DNA of 36,767 nucleotides from SAR324 cluster bacterium (GCA_028282505.1 JANQHV010000031.1:1-36767), one strand, 5' to 3'. Counted from the stretch's first letter, positions 8,788 to 17,916 are shown. A program made the numbers and translations. The notes: generated by a model from the letters alone, not told the origin.

Positions 8788-9117
8788 CTACATATTCAGA
8801 CCAGGAATATTCATCCCGGCAAGCCCACCGAGTTGCTTGCCCAACTCTTCCTGGACCACCTTCTGGCTTTGGCGAATTCCCTCATTGACAGCTGATAAAA
8901 TCAAATCTTGCAGGGTTTCAATATCTTCTGGATCAACAACTTCTGGATCAATTTGAATAGAAACAGCTTCCTGTTTGCCATTGAAAGTCATTTTCACCAT
9001 CTCTCCCCCCACAGAAACATCGATTTTCTTCTTTGCTAGTTCTTCCTGCTTGGCTTGCATATTTTGAGAGACTTCCTGTGCTTTTTTTAATAAATCTCCC
9101 ATTGGACCATCAAACAT
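8788..9117 (-). CDS. ybaB: YbaB/EbfC family nucleoid-associated protein
   Basis: 109 residues with the typical pattern: an amphipathic helix rich in Gln/Lys (LLKKAQEVSQNMQAKQEELAKK), a central beta sheet (VSVGGEMVKMTFNGKQEAVSIQIDPE), and a terminal helix ending in a Gly/Leu-rich tail. EbfC/YbaB proteins are small dimeric DNA-binding, nucleoid-associated proteins. The gene lies 22 bp downstream of dnaX on the same strand, the usual dnaX-ybaB(-recR) order. recR is not next to it here; the glutathione transferase gene intervenes in the opposite orientation. Confidence 0.95.
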   Translation of the reverse strand: MFDGPMGDLLKKAQEVSQNMQAKQEELAKKKIDVSVGGEMVKMTFNGKQEAVSIQIDPEVVDPEDIETLQDLILSAVNEGIRQSQKVVQEELGKQLGGLAGMNIPGLNM

Positions 9118-9139
9118 AATTTTCCTTTTGGCAAAATGA

Positions 9140-10981
9140 TTACAATTCTGGTTCCTGGATTCGAATATCCGTAATTTTACTACCAGGAAAGGTTTTTAAA
9201 ATCATTTGGGTGGTCGCGTCGTCTCGAGCAACCCCACGCTTTCGCTCCCGTTCTGCATCCAATAACTGCTGCTGTTTTTCGGCCAGTGTTAAGGACATGG
9301 AAGACAATGGGGAGTCCTGAATCAGGATCTCCATCGAAGATTGAAAAAAATCCTGTGCCAATCCATGCAAAGATTTCTGCTGCTCTCCCGCTAACATTTT
9401 AGCAAACTGAATTTCACGAAATCCTATCTGGATTTTCTGCTCATTTATTTCCAATACCACAGCATGTTTTAAAACACCACCTATTCTAGGAGAAGACTGT
9501 TGAACATAAGCCACAAAATTTTCCCATTTCCTTGGTGGAAACAGTTCCTTCTCATTTTTCTCAATCAATCTGGCAGGAGAGGAAGGCTGACTTTCTGTCT
9601 GTTCCAACAAAGTTTCCTGTGCTGATGGTGGGGATTCTGGTGCTTTGGTAACTACTTCCTTTGGGGATTCTGGTGCTTTGGTAACTGGTTTCGTTACCGG
9701 CTGAGGTGCTGTTTTTTTAAATACAGGAGCCCTCTCGGATACAATACTGGGAGACACCGATTGCTTTTGATAAGCTGGAGGGGAAGCTTTGGCAACCTGG
9801 GGTGTTCCTCCTTGACTTCCTCCACTGCCTTGCAAATTCTGCACTTGATTTAATAAATCAGGAATACCAACCAGGGGTTGCACCGAGGTAATTTGCATCA
9901 ACGCCATTTCAAAACAAATTTGAGCATGAGTGCTGCGCTTTATACGTTCTTCCAATTCCAATAAAATATGAAATACCTGCTGCAACTCATCCATTGTGAC
10001 AGCCGTACTGATTGTCTGATACTGTGCCAATTCCTCTTGAGAGATGTCCTGAAATAGTGTGGGTGGTACTTTTCCTGAACTATCCATCAATGTGCGAACC
10101 AGAGAAATCGTTTTAACCGACTGCATTATTTCTGAAAGAATATCTTGGTAATCATGACCATGCTGTTGCATCGCATAAAAAGCCTCCATGGCTTCTGCAG
10201 GTTTCTTCTGAAGCAGGGCCTTCAATAATCGAAAACGGACTTGAGTATCCATCATTCCCAGAATTTTTGCGACTTCCTCATCGCTTGCAGAAACCCCCGC
10301 ATAACTGATCACTTGATCAATGGCAGTCAAAGAATCACGCATTCCACCCACAGCATGCTTTGCAATCATTTCCAGTGCTTTCCGGGATAACTCGATTTTT
10401 TCATCCTGTGTGACCTTCTCTAAATAATCCACTATCTTGCCAAGTGGAATACGGACAAAATCATAGCGTTGGCAACGAGAGATGATGGTCTGCGGAATTT
10501 TATGAGGGTCGGTAGTGGCGAGAATAAATTTCACATGAGGAGGCGGTTCTTCCAATGTCTTCAAGAGAGCATTGAATGATTCCAATGTCAGCATGTGTGC
10601 TTCGTCAATAATATATACCTTGTATCGACAATTGGCGGGTGCATACTTGACATTCTCCCGTAACTCCCGAATGTTATCAATACCCCTGTTGGAGGCAGCA
10701 TCAATTTCAAACACATCGGGAGAAGCATTGTCTGTAATCTCTGCACAATTCTGACACTCATTACAAGGGTTAGCTTGCTGAGGATTGAGACAATTGATAG
10801 CTTTCGTCAATATCCGTGCCGCACTGGTCTTTCCTACTCCACGAGACCCCGTGAACAAAAAAGCATGACTGACTCGATTGGCAATGATCGCATTTTTGAG
10901 TATCTGGGCACTGGTCTCTTGTCCAATCAGATCATCAAATCGGGTAGGTCTTAGTTTGCGGGCAAGAACAACATACGACAT
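9140..10981 (-). CDS. dnaX: DNA polymerase III subunit gamma/tau (clamp loader ATPase)
   Basis: 613 residues from the ATG at 10981. The start MSYVVLARKLRPTRFDDLIGQ is the family N-terminus; an in-frame upstream extension to 11131 would translate through the SRP RNA and is rejected. The AAA+ module shows Walker A GSRGVGKT (45-52), the four-Cys zinc site (C64, C73, C76, C79), DEAH (126-129) and the SRC motif ISRCQRYDF. A Pro/Thr/Gln-rich linker holds a tandem peptide repeat (VTKAPESP twice, from a 33-bp DNA repeat around 9630-9690), followed by a tau-like C-terminal domain. The protein loads the beta clamp and couples polymerase and helicase. I see no ideal slippery site for a gamma product. 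ybaB follows by 22 bp. No clear SD precedes the start. Confidence 0.94.
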   Translation of the reverse strand: MSYVVLARKLRPTRFDDLIGQETSAQILKNAIIANRVSHAFLFTGSRGVGKTSAARILTKAINCLNPQQANPCNECQNCAEITDNASPDVFEIDAASNRGIDNIRELRENVKYAPANCRYKVYIIDEAHMLTLESFNALLKTLEEPPPHVKFILATTDPHKIPQTIISRCQRYDFVRIPLGKIVDYLEKVTQDEKIELSRKALEMIAKHAVGGMRDSLTAIDQVISYAGVSASDEEVAKILGMMDTQVRFRLLKALLQKKPAEAMEAFYAMQQHGHDYQDILSEIMQSVKTISLVRTLMDSSGKVPPTLFQDISQEELAQYQTISTAVTMDELQQVFHILLELEERIKRSTHAQICFEMALMQITSVQPLVGIPDLLNQVQNLQGSGGSQGGTPQVAKASPPAYQKQSVSPSIVSERAPVFKKTAPQPVTKPVTKAPESPKEVVTKAPESPPSAQETLLEQTESQPSSPARLIEKNEKELFPPRKWENFVAYVQQSSPRIGGVLKHAVVLEINEQKIQIGFREIQFAKMLAGEQQKSLHGLAQDFFQSSMEILIQDSPLSSMSLTLAEKQQQLLDAERERKRGVARDDATTQMILKTFPGSKITDIRIQEPEL

Positions 10982-11000
10982 AGAGACCACTATCTCAAAT

Positions 11001-11098
11001 GGGTGGCTGAGTTTCGCGGCACATCTCCAGAGTCTTAGTGCTGCTTCCGTTAGGACCTGACACGGTTCGAAACTTTCAATTGCGCGAAACCCAACCAT
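11001..11098 (-). ncRNA. ffs: Signal recognition particle RNA (4.5S, small bacterial type)
   Basis: The complement contains GTGTCAGGTCC-UAAC-GGAAGCAGCAC around 11037-11064, which is the SRP RNA domain IV core: the asymmetric and symmetric loops bound by Ffh, capped by a URRC-type tetraloop (UAAC) instead of GGAA. The two ends close a long helix: TGGTTGGGTTTCGCG at the 5' end pairs with CGCGAAACTCAGCCA at the 3' end (11004-11018) with G-U wobbles. Length is about 96 nt. The SRP RNA carries Ffh to ribosomes and FtsY for membrane protein targeting. It lies between tRNA-Ser and dnaX on the same strand, a common bacterial arrangement. No intrinsic terminator is seen before dnaX, so processing from a longer transcript is likely. 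End positions are approximate. Confidence 0.92.
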
Positions 11099-11159
11099 AT
11101 CTTGGGTAATCAGTTCCAAGATAGCAAACAAGATTTTCTATTCTTGGATTTACTGATTT

Positions 11160-11249
<90 letters not shown>

Positions 11250-11499
11250 TACTCAAAACGACAAAGATCCTCTTTTGAGGGCGGTATGAGTTTTTAATAA
11301 TGCTAAACTATTTATGATATATGACCAGCCTCACGATTTCAAGCCGTTTTCCAATCCATTTCTCATAATTTGTGCAATGCTCCCTTAAGAAAAGGAAAGA
11401 ATCCTTCTGAAAATCTTTTATTTTGAATCGTTTAATGATAATTTTAGTGTCCTTCAATTCTTTTACAAATTATCCACCTTTTTAGATATAGGTCTATCT

Positions 11500-12504
11500 A
11501 TGAGTCAGCATGTTGCTATTGTTGGTGCGACTGGTGCAGTCGGCACAGAATTTATGAAACTATTGGAAGCCCGTAATTATCCACTGAAAAGTTTAAAACT
11601 CCTGGCCTCTGCCAGATCTGCTGGAAAGACTCTTTCTTTCCAGGGAGAAACGTTGGAAGTCCAAGAACTCACCCCGACCTCTTTTCAAGGAATTGATCTG
11701 GCTTTCTTTTCAGCAGGAGGGGATCGCAGTAAAGAATTTGCCCCACATGCGGTTGATGCAGGAGCATTGGTCATCGACAACAGTAGCGCCTTTCGCATGG
11801 AAGAAAATGTTCCACTCGTGGTACCAGAAGTGAACCCTGAAGCAGCCAAAAAACATCAGGGAATCATCGCCAACCCAAACTGTTCAACCATTCAAATGGT
11901 AGTGGCCCTGGCTCCACTGCATCAGGCAGCTCATATCAAACGAGTGGTGGTTTCCACATACCAGGCGGCTTCTGGAGCAGGAGCTTCCGGAATGCAAGAA
12001 TTACTAGATCAAGTAAAAGCGTATAACCAGGGAGAACCATTGACCCCAGAGGTTTTTCAAGCCCAGATTCTCTTTAATGTCATTCCTCACATTGATGTGT
12101 TCATGGACAACGGTTACACCAAAGAAGAAATGAAAATGGTTTATGAAACACAAAAAATCATGTCAGCGCCTGACATGCAAATTGCTGCAAACTGTGTTCG
12201 GGTACCTGTGCTGCGCTCTCATTCTGAAGCAATCAATGTTGAAACTGAAAAGAAACTGACCGTTGAAGAAGCACGCAATCTTTTCTCCAATGCTCCCGGT
12301 ATTGTTGTCAAAGATATCCGAGAGGCTGGAGGGTATCCTTTACCTTGGGATGTGACCGAAACTTACGAAACCTATGTTGGCCGTATCCGGGAAGACATTT
12401 CTACACCAAATGGCCTAGCCTTTTGGGTCGTGGCGGATCAACTATACAAAGGAGCGGCTTTGAACGCCTTGCAAATTGCCGAATGGCTTCGTGACAATGC
12501 TTAA
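11500..12504 (+). CDS. asd: Aspartate-semialdehyde dehydrogenase
   Basis: 334 residues. The NADP-binding Rossmann start VAIVGATGAVGTEFMKLLE (5-23) is followed by FFSAGGDRSKEFAP, the catalytic cysteine C128 in ANPNCSTIQ, the dimerisation/active-site segment YQAASGAGASGMQEL, and the His/Arg residues in RVPVLRSHSEAINVE. It reduces aspartyl phosphate to aspartate semialdehyde on the path to lysine, diaminopimelate, threonine and methionine. Length and motif order match the bacterial Asd group. It is divergent from the tRNA-SRP-dnaX operon and has no pathway partner next to it. A modest AGG lies about 8 bases before the start. Confidence 0.95.
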   Translation: MSQHVAIVGATGAVGTEFMKLLEARNYPLKSLKLLASARSAGKTLSFQGETLEVQELTPTSFQGIDLAFFSAGGDRSKEFAPHAVDAGALVIDNSSAFRMEENVPLVVPEVNPEAAKKHQGIIANPNCSTIQMVVALAPLHQAAHIKRVVVSTYQAASGAGASGMQELLDQVKAYNQGEPLTPEVFQAQILFNVIPHIDVFMDNGYTKEEMKMVYETQKIMSAPDMQIAANCVRVPVLRSHSEAINVETEKKLTVEEARNLFSNAPGIVVKDIREAGGYPLPWDVTETYETYVGRIREDISTPNGLAFWVVADQLYKGAALNALQIAEWLRDNA

Positions 12505-12578
12505 AAGAATTGTTTTTTTTAGAAAGTGGAAATGAATTTTCCAGCACCAATAGGAGAAAGGGGTTTATAAAAATTTAT

Positions 12579-12603
12579 GCCAGCAACTTAACAAATTTTG
12601 ATT
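12579..12603. repeat. 25-bp direct repeat, left copy
   Basis: GCCAGCAACTTAACAAATTT and the following GATT recur at 14883-14907 with a single mismatch. The two copies bracket the membrane/TPR gene and most of the adjacent small ORF, as if a 2.3-kb block had been inserted or duplicated at its ends. Confidence 0.6.
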
Positions 12604-12621
12604 AGAAAAGATGTAACTGTA

Positions 12622-14721
12622 TCATTCAGGCTTGCTTTCCATGCTAGCTTGTAATGCTTTCAGATTTCTTCCGGCATTATGGTGATTGGGCTGAAGTTGT
12701 AGTGCTTTTTGAAACGCTTGGATAGCAGCAGAGCGGTTGCCTAATATCTGATGCGCAATACCCAGGTTGTTATAGTTATCCGGTTCCTGGGGTGCCAACT
12801 GGATGGTCATCAACAGATGAGGGAGTGCTTGCCGTGGCTGATTAGCCTGTAGCCACAAAGCTCCCAAATAAAAATGAGCAGCAGGGGAAGCAGGATTCTT
12901 CTCCACGGCATATTGAAAATGCTGGAATGCTTCTGCCTGTTGTCCTAGATGGATATTCACCTTCCCCAATACTTCATGGACTCCAGTATCCTCCGGCTTT
13001 CTCTGCATTGCTTCTAACAGCAGGGGCAGCGCATCCTGCCATCTCTTCAATTGCGTATAAAGTTGCCCCAGCTCATAGTAAGCTTGAAACCCAATTTCTC
13101 CCCAATCCCAATAGGGATACTGCTTTTCCAAAGATAGCAATTCCTGGTATTCAACAATGCTCTGCTCAGGAAGTTGATTGCGTACATAAAATCGGGCCAG
13201 GCTGATTTGTGAATGCACAGAAGCTCGATTCATTTGCAGAGATTTTTGAGCATACAGGATAGCAGCAGTGTAATGTTTTTCCTGGGCATAGGCATAACCC
13301 AGGTTATACAAAACTCTGGATTTATAAGGAGAGGTCTGAATAGCATCTTTCCACAAGCTCAACAAATCTTGATGGACTTCCACACGTTTCCATGTTCCGA
13401 TAATACCCAAACCAACTAAAATAATGACAAACACTTTGAGGCTGGTTGGATACACTCTAGTTCGAGAAGAATTTTGATAAGATGCTTCTCGATCACTTTG
13501 CTGAGTAACAAGCAATCGTACCGTTGGATTTTTAAACAGCCAACATAAAAGACTGGCCACAATCAAAATCCCACCAGCAGCAGGAAGATAGGTTTTATAT
13601 TCCACAAAGACATCTCTTTCCGGCACAATCATATAAGGAGCTAAGCTGATATAAAACCAGCCAACCCCCAGAGACAACAAAATATTTCTTCTCTTCGCTG
13701 CCCAATAGGCCAATCCCAGAATGACTAGGTGCACAGCAAAGCTGAACAATGCCCAAACATCGAAAAACGCATAAGAAATTGAAAAACCATGGTCAACACT
13801 CATCCACTGCGGTAGAGGTAAGATCAGCAGTTTCCAATAATGTATTAAAACTCGCAACATTGTCTGCCAATGGGGCCACATACCCCACAGATGTTTCGAT
13901 CCAAAACCAATAAAGGCACTATCCTCAAACAAATGGGACGCATTGTTCAGATAAATTCCCATGACTGCTCCAAAAATCACCAACCATAACGCTACCCACT
14001 TCAGAAAATTGCGCTGACGCTCTGGATTCGGTACTCGGATGATTCCCTCGTACCACAATGGAATCAGCAAAGCTGCCAATACGGCTTCTTTACATTTAAA
14101 TGCCAGCCAAAAACACAACAATGTAGTACCAAACCACCACCAACGTTTTGTTGAATGGGAAAGGTGAGAACGCAGTTGCAAATAACTCAAAAATGCCAAT
14201 AAATAAAACATTGTTGCTAACAGCCCACTGCGTTGAGTGATATAGAGTACTGAAGCAGACATCAGAGGATGGACAGCAAAAAGAGACGCACCACTGCAGG
14301 CAATCCACCAAAGAGGAAAATATGGTGTTTTCGTAATGGCCGATTGACTGATAAGCTCTAATTGTACAGGGAGTAAACGCAAAATCAGAAAAAAAACCAG
14401 AAAAGTATTGAATGCATGAATGCACGTGTTGACAAGATGATATCCCTGCACTGCAAAACCATGAACAACATAGTTCAGGTGCAGCGTCAACAGAGAAAGA
14501 GCACGTCCTGAAGAGAAAGGTCTTGCCAATGAGCGTATGATTTCGGCAAAATTTGGAAGTATCTGATTGTCGAGGATAAATACCTGGTCATCGAAATGGA
14601 AAGGCCCCTCCAGGGAACCATAATATGCTAACCAGGTCAGACCGAATAGCCAGACAAATGCCACAGTAGTCGGCCAGCTTTTCATGTTTTTTGCCATTCG
14701 ATCACAAATGGGGAACAACAA
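12622..14721 (-). CDS. Polytopic membrane protein with C-terminal TPR repeats (TMTC/GT-C-like)
   Basis: Up to 699 residues. The N-terminal two thirds have many hydrophobic segments; an acidic pair D44-D45 in FHFDDQVFI follows the first transmembrane helix, as in GT-C glycosyltransferases that use lipid-linked sugars (TMTC and related families). After the last membrane helix (about 425-440) come roughly six tetratricopeptide repeats (about 455-690), with clear units such as RVLYNLGYAYAQEKHYTAA and NNLGIAHQILGNRSAAIQAF. By analogy it may glycosylate proteins or a polysaccharide on the periplasmic side. In-frame starts at residues 1, 9 and 13 all precede the first helix; none has a strong SD, so the start is uncertain. 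The gene and the small ORF upstream are bracketed by a 25-bp direct repeat. Confidence 0.75.
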   Translation of the reverse strand: MLFPICDRMAKNMKSWPTTVAFVWLFGLTWLAYYGSLEGPFHFDDQVFILDNQILPNFAEIIRSLARPFSSGRALSLLTLHLNYVVHGFAVQGYHLVNTCIHAFNTFLVFFLILRLLPVQLELISQSAITKTPYFPLWWIACSGASLFAVHPLMSASVLYITQRSGLLATMFYLLAFLSYLQLRSHLSHSTKRWWWFGTTLLCFWLAFKCKEAVLAALLIPLWYEGIIRVPNPERQRNFLKWVALWLVIFGAVMGIYLNNASHLFEDSAFIGFGSKHLWGMWPHWQTMLRVLIHYWKLLILPLPQWMSVDHGFSISYAFFDVWALFSFAVHLVILGLAYWAAKRRNILLSLGVGWFYISLAPYMIVPERDVFVEYKTYLPAAGGILIVASLLCWLFKNPTVRLLVTQQSDREASYQNSSRTRVYPTSLKVFVIILVGLGIIGTWKRVEVHQDLLSLWKDAIQTSPYKSRVLYNLGYAYAQEKHYTAAILYAQKSLQMNRASVHSQISLARFYVRNQLPEQSIVEYQELLSLEKQYPYWDWGEIGFQAYYELGQLYTQLKRWQDALPLLLEAMQRKPEDTGVHEVLGKVNIHLGQQAEAFQHFQYAVEKNPASPAAHFYLGALWLQANQPRQALPHLLMTIQLAPQEPDNYNNLGIAHQILGNRSAAIQAFQKALQLQPNHHNAGRNLKALQASMESKPE

Positions 14722-14736
14722 AGAGGAAAAGGAGTG

Positions 14737-14910
14737 TTACAATAATTTGACAAGAGTGGCAACAACACTTATTCCAATAACCAGCATGCCACCAAGTCGT
14801 ACCGTAAGATCATGTTCTAACTGGATTTCCAATTCTTTCATATCGCGACGAAGAGAGGTCTCTAATTTTTTTATAGCATGTTGCCAACAACTTAACAAAT
14901 TTTGATTCAT
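14737..14910 (-). CDS. 57-residue coiled-coil/membrane microprotein resembling the C-terminus of DUF1640 proteins
   Basis: The complement from the ATG at 14910-14908 reads 57 residues to TAA at 14739-14737. The N-terminal half is a charged amphipathic helix (KKLETSLRRDMKELEIQLEH) and the C-terminal half one membrane helix (LGGMLVIGISVVATLVKLL). This layout and the RRDxKELExxLEHDLTxRLGGML pattern match the C-terminal part of DUF1640/CCDC90-type small proteins. It could be a genuine microprotein or a truncated remnant: its first codons coincide with the 25-bp repeat found also at 12579-12603. It lies 10 bp downstream of the PhnE-type permease stop and 16 bp upstream of the TPR gene, all on the minus strand. 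The function is unknown. Confidence 0.5.
   Translation of the reverse strand: MNQNLLSCWQHAIKKLETSLRRDMKELEIQLEHDLTVRLGGMLVIGISVVATLVKLL
14883..14907. repeat. 25-bp direct repeat, right copy
   Basis: One-mismatch copy of 12579-12603. Here it forms the first eight codons of the small coiled-coil/membrane ORF on the minus strand. Confidence 0.6.
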
Positions 14911-14919
14911 AAATACCTA

Positions 14920-16410
14920 TCAACTAGAAGTAACCAGTTTGGTGGAGATTTTCAATCGTTTGCGGATTATCTGGGATGTCGTGTCAATGATCATATTCAA
15001 GAGGGCTGTGATCAGAATCAGAAAAACAGCTTTGTCCATTTTGTCATCGGAAATAGCACTATCAATATAAAAACCAAGGGTATAGATCCCCAGAATTCCC
15101 AAAATGGCAGACTCCCGCATCATCACCTCCCAGCGATAAAAGAGGAAAGCCAGAAATTGCCCATACACCCTGGGCAATACTTCAAAAAAATAGCGATTGA
15201 TTTTCCCTTTGGGAGCATCGGCTCTCAGTTGAATCAGGTCAGCATTTTGTCCTGTTAAATGTCCTAAAATTGCTCCATTGTGCAGACCAATTGCCAAAAT
15301 AGCGGGTAACATAGAGGGACCCCACAGTTGAAGAAATGCATAGGCCAGAATATATTCCGGAGTGGTTCGGATGATAATCAAAATATAACGGGAAAAATGC
15401 TTAGGAAACCCTTGTTGAAAATGCCGGCAAACCAATGGAAACGCCAACAGCGTCAGCACACCTGTCCCCACCAACACAATCTGTGTCAGCACAACAGTTT
15501 CCCATACTCCAGCAAACCCTTCTGTTTGAAGAATATCCTGTCCCCAGCCCCAAACCTGATCCCAGGAAAATGATATATCCTGAGTACCACTCAACACTCC
15601 TTCCCGTCGCATGGGCCAGGGTAAAATTTCATATGTAAAAAAACGGGTGACATTGCCCCAGGATAAGGAAATCTCTTTGGAAATGAAGGCAAATGCCAAA
15701 ACCACATAGAGCCAGGAAATTTTTTCTTTAACCCAATACTTCAACGAGGCAATCAAGAAATAAAAGCAATACAGGATTGCGAACACTTCTGAGTACAGTC
15801 CTTCTCGAAAAGCTGTTTCTAAATGAAATCCCAGCGTAGGCAACCCGACAAATCCTAGAATTGCACTGGAGCGTAACGCACACTCCAGACGATATGACGA
15901 GTAGTGCTTGATATCAGCATAGATAACCGGCAAAACGCCATAAAAAAAACGACTGATGGGATGAGTCTGAAATGGAACACCAGCCAGTGGGGAGTGGTCG
16001 GATTCTTGTCGAATTTCGGCATAAACCTTGGCAAAAATCCCGGTGTACGGTACCGCAATCGCCAAAACACCACAGAGTGGATTCAGTCCAACGACTGGTA
16101 AAAAAATAAGCGCCCAAAAAATTTCATGAACTGCACGAATGAATGCGCAAAACAATCGGACTGGTTTCCATTCAAAGAAAAACGCCAGAACCGAGCCCAT
16201 GACAATGGAAAGAAAAATTCCACAAAACGCAAAAATCACCGTATTGAGAAACGCTTGCTTGACTTCATAAACTGCCATAAAATCAGGAGTCACCGCCCCA
16301 ATAGCCAAGCGCTGTAATTCTTGCCAGGGATGCAGAGTAGTTACCTCCAAATCTGCCACAAAAAAAAACGCACAAGCGATTGAGACAAACAGAAGGCTTG
16401 TTTTTAACAC
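14920..16410 (-). CDS. PhnE-type ABC transporter permease, two permease domains fused
   Basis: 496-residue integral membrane protein with two PhnE-like halves. Each has a hydrophobic core and an EAA-like cytoplasmic loop: YRLECALRSSAILGFVGLP (about 173-191) and YRWEVMMRESAILGILGIY (about 425-443), the parts that dock on the ATPase. Single-domain PhnE proteins are about 260-290 residues and dimerise, so one fused chain would supply both halves. It is co-operonic with the PhnC-type ATPase (7-bp overlap at 16404-16410) and the PhnD-type binding protein. The family imports phosphonates, phosphite or related oxyanions; the binding-protein sequence here suggests a selenium oxyanion may be the substrate, but that is inference. 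Confidence 0.85.
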   Translation of the reverse strand: MLKTSLLFVSIACAFFFVADLEVTTLHPWQELQRLAIGAVTPDFMAVYEVKQAFLNTVIFAFCGIFLSIVMGSVLAFFFEWKPVRLFCAFIRAVHEIFWALIFLPVVGLNPLCGVLAIAVPYTGIFAKVYAEIRQESDHSPLAGVPFQTHPISRFFYGVLPVIYADIKHYSSYRLECALRSSAILGFVGLPTLGFHLETAFREGLYSEVFAILYCFYFLIASLKYWVKEKISWLYVVLAFAFISKEISLSWGNVTRFFTYEILPWPMRREGVLSGTQDISFSWDQVWGWGQDILQTEGFAGVWETVVLTQIVLVGTGVLTLLAFPLVCRHFQQGFPKHFSRYILIIIRTTPEYILAYAFLQLWGPSMLPAILAIGLHNGAILGHLTGQNADLIQLRADAPKGKINRYFFEVLPRVYGQFLAFLFYRWEVMMRESAILGILGIYTLGFYIDSAISDDKMDKAVFLILITALLNMIIDTTSQIIRKRLKISTKLVTSS

Positions 16411-17057
16411 GGTTGGTACAGTTGAGAAAGCAGACGATCATCGACTTTTTCAGGCGGCATATCAAAAATTACCTGGCCAAGGCGCATACCAATGATGCGT
16501 TCAGCAAACTGCAGTGCCAAATCGACGGAGTGCAAAGAAAGAATAACCGTTTTTGTGGTACGAGTGATTAACTGCAACACCGTTCCCGCTTGATGGGGGT
16601 CGATAGAAGAGACAGGTTCATCGGCGAACAAAGTGTCCACCTGCCGAAACATAGCCCTGGCAATGGCCGTGCGCTGCTGTTGTCCACCAGACAATGCCCC
16701 TACCCGTTTGAACATATTTTCGGCCATGCCCAAAGAATCAAGAATGGGATAAATCTTCTCGATCTCCTTCTTTTGTGGTTTAAGCAGATTTAACAAATTG
16801 TAAGTTGTCCGATGGTGATCCAAACGCCCCATATAGACATTATGGAAAACCGATAATTGAGGCACCAGCGCATAATGTTGATGGACAAATGCGGAAGACT
16901 GCTTTTCCAATTCATATAAGGTATAGAGCAGTGTCGTTTTTCCTGCACCACTTGGTCCAATGAGAGCGACTTTTTCTCCCTCCTGGATATGAACGGTAAT
17001 GTTTTTCAAAGCCAATGTATCTTTGTATGAAACACTGACATCTTGTAAGCGAAACAT
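16404..17057 (-). CDS. PhnC-type ABC transporter ATP-binding protein
   Basis: 217 residues with all ABC motifs: Walker A GPSGAGKTT (about 34-42), Q-loop VPQLSVFHNVYMG, signature LSGGQQQRTAIARA (about 122-135), Walker B TLFADEPVSSID and the H-loop SLHSVDLALQ. The LxxVYMGRL spacing after the Q-loop is typical of the phosphonate-type (PhnC) group. It energises import through the fused permease encoded just downstream. Its start lies one base after the stop of the binding-protein gene (TAG, one base, ATG), so the three genes are translationally coupled. It is slightly shorter than typical PhnC (about 250). Confidence 0.88.
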   Translation of the reverse strand: MFRLQDVSVSYKDTLALKNITVHIQEGEKVALIGPSGAGKTTLLYTLYELEKQSSAFVHQHYALVPQLSVFHNVYMGRLDHHRTTYNLLNLLKPQKKEIEKIYPILDSLGMAENMFKRVGALSGGQQQRTAIARAMFRQVDTLFADEPVSSIDPHQAGTVLQLITRTTKTVILSLHSVDLALQFAERIIGMRLGQVIFDMPPEKVDDRLLSQLYQPC

Positions 17058-17058
17058 A

Positions 17059-17916
17059 CTATTTTTCTATAATTCCGACTTCTATTGCCGTTTCCAAAAT
17101 AGTAGCGTACATAGAATTGTCTGCTTTGATAAATTGTTTACGAGGGAAAGAATCGAGCAACGTCTTATCATGCATGGTAATCAAAGCATCCTGCAATTTG
17201 CTGGTAAAACCTTGACCAAATTTTTTATCCGCATCTCCACGTACTGTCCAATTATAGTCCACATAGGTTGGAGTTTTCCAAATGATTTGAACCTGGCTGG
17301 TGTCTATCTTTCCTTCCTTCAACTCATGTTTCCAGACTTTGAAATTGACAGCGCCGACCTGATAACTGCCAGACTGAACCAAGGCAATCGTTTTGGAATG
17401 ATCCCCACTAAAACCAACGCGTTTGAAAATGGATTTTGGTGCTTTTTGGAAATGCTGGCGGATGAAATATTCCGGCATCAAACGCCCCGAAGTTGAGCCT
17501 TTTGAACCAAAAGTAAATGTTTTGCCTGCAATGGATTTAGGAAATTCATCAGAAGGTTGAAACCCTGTACTGGCATGTGCAATGAAATAAGTTTCAAAAT
17601 ATTGGTCTTCCTCTCCCTGTGCAATTGCCTGGGAACCAGGTACTGCACGACGAGCTTGAACTCCGGAAAGCCCGCCAAACCAAGCTAACTGCACCTGATC
17701 ATTTTTAAAAGCATTGACTGAAGCACTATATGATTTAACAGGAATGTACTTGACATCGACCTTCAGACGATTAGCAAGATACTGGGCCACCTTTCCAAAA
17801 CGTTGCTCCAAACGGGCAGTATTCTGATCAGGAATTGCAGTGAAACGAAGAGTTTGTGCCTGAGCCCAGGCACTGAATAATAACATCACCAAACAACCTG
17901 CAATCAATTTTTTCAT
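17059..17916 (-). CDS. PhnD-family periplasmic binding protein, putative selenate-type
   Basis: 285 residues. A signal peptide (MKKLIAGCLVMLLFSAWAQA, cleavage near AQA-Q) precedes the PhnD/phosphonate-binding fold. Diagnostic stretches are FTAIPDQNTARL, YIPVKSYSASVNAF, QLAWFGGLSGVQARRAVPG, TFGSKGSTSGRLMPEYF and GFSGDHSKTIALVQSG. From memory these fit a PhnD subfamily described as putative selenate ABC transporter binding proteins better than classic phosphonate binders. It heads an operon with the ATPase and fused permease genes. A LysR gene is divergent 164 bp upstream and probably controls it. Substrate remains unproven; phosphonate or another oxyanion is the alternative. Confidence 0.85.
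   Translation of the reverse strand: MKKLIAGCLVMLLFSAWAQAQTLRFTAIPDQNTARLEQRFGKVAQYLANRLKVDVKYIPVKSYSASVNAFKNDQVQLAWFGGLSGVQARRAVPGSQAIAQGEEDQYFETYFIAHASTGFQPSDEFPKSIAGKTFTFGSKGSTSGRLMPEYFIRQHFQKAPKSIFKRVGFSGDHSKTIALVQSGSYQVGAVNFKVWKHELKEGKIDTSQVQIIWKTPTYVDYNWTVRGDADKKFGQGFTSKLQDALITMHDKTLLDSFPRKQFIKADNSMYATILETAIEVGIIEK

Noticed and set aside
9712-9718. A7 run (minus strand) in dnaX as a gamma/tau frameshift site
   Set aside because: The zero-frame codons are TTT-AAA-AAA-ACA, so the -1 slip would need a T-AAA-AAA heptamer, not a classic one, and the shifted frame does not stop soon.
10982-11131. Upstream extension of the dnaX frame
   Set aside because: It runs antisense-free straight through the SRP RNA and lacks dnaX family sequence before MSYVVLARK.
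14920-17916. A phosphonate degradation (C-P lyase) locus
   Set aside because: Only transporter genes are present; no phnG-M, phnX or phnW is nearby, and the binding protein resembles another subfamily.
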